Assembly: GCF_000467125.1 (NCBI RefSeq)
Contig: NZ_BATJ01000004.1
Coordinates: forward strand, 62,001 to 126,000
Reading direction: 5' to 3'
Source: Vibrio proteolyticus NBRC 13287
GTDB lineage: Bacteria > Pseudomonadota > Gammaproteobacteria > Enterobacterales > Vibrionaceae
Length of the DNA stretch: 64,000 bases
In this document: one piece after another, positions 61,069 through 64,000 of the stretch
Layout of the letters: every line of letters starts with the position of its first letter
How positions within the stretch are numbered: position 1 is the first letter of the stretch
Translations under genes and position numbers: made by a program
The notes under the pieces: model-generated
Told to the model about the DNA's origin: nothing
Seen by the model: the letters and a program-made list of their open reading frames with translations, nothing else
The model's database searches: none

Positions 61069-61975
61069 AGCGCGACTCCTGCCAGTGTAATGCGCGCAGC
61101 GCAATACCAAGCGCGCCCGCAAAAGAAGCGCCACCTTGTGGAATTTGTTCCAGTAACGGCCAGGGCACCTCAAGCTGACAAGGCAGTGCCAACGCGGCAG
61201 ACAAACGCGGCGCCATACTCTGCGCGCCCCCGCCAGTCAGCACAAGGCACTGCACACTCTCCTCACCGTAAACCGAGCGGCACATCTGAATATCACGCCG
61301 AAGCTGACTGATCAGTTGCTCCGGGTCCAACCGCGGAGTGTCTCCGGCCGGGCGATGCTCCAGCGTCTTGTAAAATGCCGGCTGGGTGACAAAATTACGC
61401 CCTATCAACGTACGCGTTAAACCAACATCCACCAGCAACGCGTTGCGCTCGCTCAGCGCAGGAGTCTGCTGCCAGAGTTGCAACAGAGCCTGTGTATCCG
61501 TCGTCATGTACAACGGACGCAAACCGGCCCGTTTGAGCACCCGTGTCCACTGTTCGACCAGCTCACGTTTGGTGGCATACACCTGATAACGCAGCTCAAC
61601 AGACGAAACGGGCACAAAATCCAGACTCAGCGCTTGCGCCGGAAACGCCGATTGGCGGACAAATGCCTCACTGACCGCCAAGGCTTCCTCGTCCGCAGCA
61701 GGGGCGCTATCTAGTTGTAAAGTTTTGGTTATTACCACATTGTCGGGGACAGATATCGCGACTTTGCCATTAAACCAAGGCAATCCCTTCCTTAGTTCTT
61801 TGAGTTTCTTTACAATTTCCTGATAATTTAACTTGTGGTTATCAGAGAATATGGCGTTCGTTACTGCCACCTCATGATAACCAACCAATACGTGTGCTTC
61901 GCACACAGGTTTGATCACCACAGCTTTAAGACTGTGATGACCGATATCAATGCCAGTAACTAGTGATTTACCCAT
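61058..61975 (-). CDS. pilM: Type IV pilus assembly ATPase-like protein PilM
   Basis: 305 residues, FtsA-like actin fold in the cytoplasm that binds PilN. Start MGKSLVTGIDIGHHSLKAVV (phosphate-1 loop), NALLVDVGLTRT, and VLTGGGAQSM near the C-terminus. First gene of pilMNOPQ, divergent from mrcA. Confidence 0.94.
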   Translation of the reverse strand: MGKSLVTGIDIGHHSLKAVVIKPVCEAHVLVGYHEVAVTNAIFSDNHKLNYQEIVKKLKELRKGLPWFNGKVAISVPDNVVITKTLQLDSAPAADEEALAVSEAFVRQSAFPAQALSLDFVPVSSVELRYQVYATKRELVEQWTRVLKRAGLRPLYMTTDTQALLQLWQQTPALSERNALLVDVGLTRTLIGRNFVTQPAFYKTLEHRPAGDTPRLDPEQLISQLRRDIQMCRSVYGEESVQCLVLTGGGAQSMAPRLSAALALPCQLEVPWPLLEQIPQGGASFAGALGIALRALHWQESRYGA

Positions 61976-62117
61976 ACAGCTTAGCTCCAGTGACTATGCT
62001 TAGCTCAGAACGCTTTAGTTGGTGGTTTAACAACACGACGAAATTTTTGAGCTAAGTTTTTAGCTTAGAGTACAAGGGTTTGCATATACGCAGCCTAAAC
62101 TAATCAGGGATTATCCG
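61976..62117. promoter_or_regulatory. Divergent pilM / mrcA intergenic region with a repeated GCTTAGCTC motif
   Basis: 142 bases between divergent genes. GCTTAGCTC occurs at 61979-61987 and 61998-62006. An inverted pair (AGCTAA at 62050-62055 and TTAGCT at 62060-62065) lies about 45 bases further on. Both promoters must lie here. Confidence 0.6.
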
Positions 62118-64000
62118 GTGAAGTTCATAAAGCGATTGTTCATTTTTATATTGATTTGCACGATTCTTGGAGTCGGTACAATTTTTGGTTTTTACCTGTA
62201 CGTAAAACCAGAATTGCCAGACATCGCGACGCTCAAAGACGTCAAACTCGAGACTCCGATGCAAGTCTTCAGCGAAGACGGGAAGCTGATTTCACAGTTT
62301 GGTGAAAAACGTCGAATTCCGGTCACCTACGACGAAATTCCGCAGCATCTGATCGAAGCGCTGATTGCGACCGAAGACAGCCGTTTCTATGAGCACCCGG
62401 GTGTGGATCCGATTGGTATTGCCCGTGCCGCGTTCGTGGTCGCCCTGTCCGGCCATGCTAAACAAGGGGCGAGTACCATCACCCAACAATTGGCTCGTAA
62501 CTTCTTCCTCACCAACGAAAAAAGCATCATGCGTAAAGTCAAAGAGATCTTTATCGCCGTGCACATTGAACAGTTGCTGAGCAAGCAGGAAATCATGGAG
62601 CTGTACGTCAATAAGATTTTCCTCGGTTACCGCTCTTACGGATTCGGTGCCGCAGCGCGGGTCTACTTTGGGAAAGACCTCAAAGATCTGAGCCTGAACG
62701 AAATTGCCGTTCTGGCCGGTATGCCGAAAGCGCCGTCGACCATGAACCCGCTGTATTCGATTGAGCGGGCGACCTCGCGCCGCAATGTCGTACTGATGCG
62801 TATGCTGGATGAAAAATACATCACGCAACAGGAATACGATCAGGCGCATTCTGAGCCCGTTGTGGCCAGCTACCATGGCGCACAGATTCAATTGCATGCA
62901 CCGTATGCCGCAGAGATGGCCCGGGCCTGGGCGATTGCACAGTACGGCGAAGACGCCTACACCTCGGGCATGAAGATCTTTACGACCATCGATTCTAAGC
63001 TGCAGGAAGCGGCCAACCGTGCCGCGATCGACAACCTGCTGGGGTACGATGAACGTCATGGTTACCGCGGCGCTGAAAAAGTGCTTTGGAAAGATGGCGA
63101 AGCAGCCTGGACGGTCAAACAGATCGACGCCGAGCTGGACAACGTACCGACGTATGGCCAACTGATCCCGGCAGTGGTGACTAACGTTGACGGTAAGAGT
63201 GCCACCGTCGAAGTCAAAAACCGCGGAGCGCAGACTCTGCAATGGGATGAGATCGACTGGGCAAGAAAGTTCATCAATGACAATCGTCAGGGCTCAGCCC
63301 CGAATAATGCCAGCGATATACTGAACGTCGGCGAACAGATCTGGGTACGCCAGGTCAGTCAGGCGGCAGAAAAAGAGGGGGATCCCGCTCGTCAGGTATG
63401 GCGTTTAAGCCAGGTACCAAGTGCTCAAACTGCATTTGTCGCCGTTAATCCGGACAACGGCGCTGTGCTGGCAATGGTGGGCGGATTTAACTACGTACAC
63501 AATAAGTTTAACCGTGTGACCATGTCAGTGCGTCAGGTGGGATCCGGTATCAAGCCGTTCATTTACTCCGCCGCGCTCGACCATGGCATGACCCTCGCGA
63601 CGCTGATCAATGATGCGCCAATCAACAAATGGGACAAGAGTCAGGGCACCGCGTGGCGTCCGAAGAACTCACCACCAACCTACGTCGGCCCTACCCGCCT
63701 TCGCGTTGGTCTGGCTCAGTCGAAAAACGTCATGGCTGTGCGTGTACTGCGCGCCGTCGGACTGGATGAAACCCGGAATTACCTGCCCCGCTTTGGCTTT
63801 GACATCAACCAGGTGCCGCACTCTGAGACCATCGCTCTGGGGGCTGGCAGCCTAACACCAATGAAACTGGCGCAGGGTTACTCAGTCTTCGCCAATGGCG
63901 GTTACTATATCGAACCTTTTGTCATCAAGCGTGCCGAAGGGCCGTTTGGTGATGAGCTGTTCAAGGCTACGCCGAAAACCATCTGTCGTCAGGACTGTCC
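62118..64000 (+). CDS. mrcA: Penicillin-binding protein 1A, 5' part (continues beyond window)
   Basis: About 627 codons are visible, cut by the window end. GTG start at 62118, then a membrane anchor (RLFIFILICTILGVGTIFGF). The glycosyltransferase domain shows EDSRFYEHPGVDPIGIARAA (catalytic Glu), QGASTITQQLARNFFLTNEK and NKIFLGYRSYGFGAAARVYF. The transpeptidase region has the SxxK serine (GSGIKPF) and SxN (SKNVMAV); the KTG motif would lie beyond the window. It polymerises and cross-links peptidoglycan. Confidence 0.95.
   Translation, partial: MKFIKRLFIFILICTILGVGTIFGFYLYVKPELPDIATLKDVKLETPMQVFSEDGKLISQFGEKRRIPVTYDEIPQHLIEALIATEDSRFYEHPGVDPIGIARAAFVVALSGHAKQGASTITQQLARNFFLTNEKSIMRKVKEIFIAVHIEQLLSKQEIMELYVNKIFLGYRSYGFGAAARVYFGKDLKDLSLNEIAVLAGMPKAPSTMNPLYSIERATSRRNVVLMRMLDEKYITQQEYDQAHSEPVVASYHGAQIQLHAPYAAEMARAWAIAQYGEDAYTSGMKIFTTIDSKLQEAANRAAIDNLLGYDERHGYRGAEKVLWKDGEAAWTVKQIDAELDNVPTYGQLIPAVVTNVDGKSATVEVKNRGAQTLQWDEIDWARKFINDNRQGSAPNNASDILNVGEQIWVRQVSQAAEKEGDPARQVWRLSQVPSAQTAFVAVNPDNGAVLAMVGGFNYVHNKFNRVTMSVRQVGSGIKPFIYSAALDHGMTLATLINDAPINKWDKSQGTAWRPKNSPPTYVGPTRLRVGLAQSKNVMAVRVLRAVGLDETRNYLPRFGFDINQVPHSETIALGAGSLTPMKLAQGYSVFANGGYYIEPFVIKRAEGPFGDELFKATPKTICRQDC

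Noticed and set aside
62292..63242. A 316-codon minus-strand frame opposite mrcA
   Set aside because: The opposite strand encodes the conserved PBP1A glycosyltransferase domain; the minus frame has no family pattern.

Overview
The window is a stretch of a Vibrio chromosome (gammaproteobacterium). The evidence is the order and sequence of the housekeeping genes (S10-spc-alpha ribosomal superoperon, slyD-yheV-kefBG, yheSTU-prkB-crp, trpS-gph-rpe-dam-damX-aroBK, pilMNOPQ/mrcA), a MotX protein of the sodium-driven polar flagellum, and an Xds/ExeM-type secreted nuclease with a GlyGly-CTERM-like tail. I cannot assign the species from sequence alone. No tRNA, rRNA, insertion sequence, CRISPR array or replication origin was seen.

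Layout. 1-6.3 kb: cpdB, a short Crp/Fnr-type regulator, an ElaA-type acetyltransferase, a DMT transporter, the divergent ytfB/OapA-like gene and fklB, and a small exported protein. 6.4-20.4 kb (minus strand): the complete alpha, spc and S10 ribosomal operons, with visible promoters for all three, a terminator between S10 and spc, and an alpha-leader resembling the S4-binding pseudoknot. 20.4-28.1 kb (minus): rlmB, rnr, motX with an almost perfect sigma-28 promoter, purA, an isoaspartyl peptidase, slyD and yheV. 28-36 kb: kefB-kefG, then on the plus strand yheS, a TIGR02444 gene, yheT, yheU, prkB and crp. 36-42 kb (minus): a DUF1338 enzyme, astD, astA, argD/astC and pabA, covering arginine catabolism/biosynthesis and folate synthesis, followed by a small plus-strand lipoprotein.

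42.5-47.8 kb is the accessory island. A three-gene minus-strand operon encodes a TauD/PvcB-like dioxygenase, a class A flavin monooxygenase and a PvcA/Dit1-like isonitrile synthase, with a divergent LysR regulator. It looks like an isonitrile natural-product cluster. The synthase is 582 residues, against about 330 for stand-alone PvcA. Its extra C-terminal half resembles a TauD-type oxygenase fold in which the iron-binding residues are missing, and base composition shifts strongly along the gene. This is the most unusual system in the window.

47.9-64 kb: xds (minus), trpS, gph, rpe, dam, damX, aroB, aroK and the type IV pilus assembly operon pilMNOPQ (all minus), then the divergent 5' part of mrcA (PBP1A), cut by the window end. 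Small-scale features include a perfect 19-bp tandem duplication over the rpe stop codon, intercistronic hairpins in the ast operon, a structured aroK leader, and a repeated GCTTAGCTC motif between pilM and mrcA.
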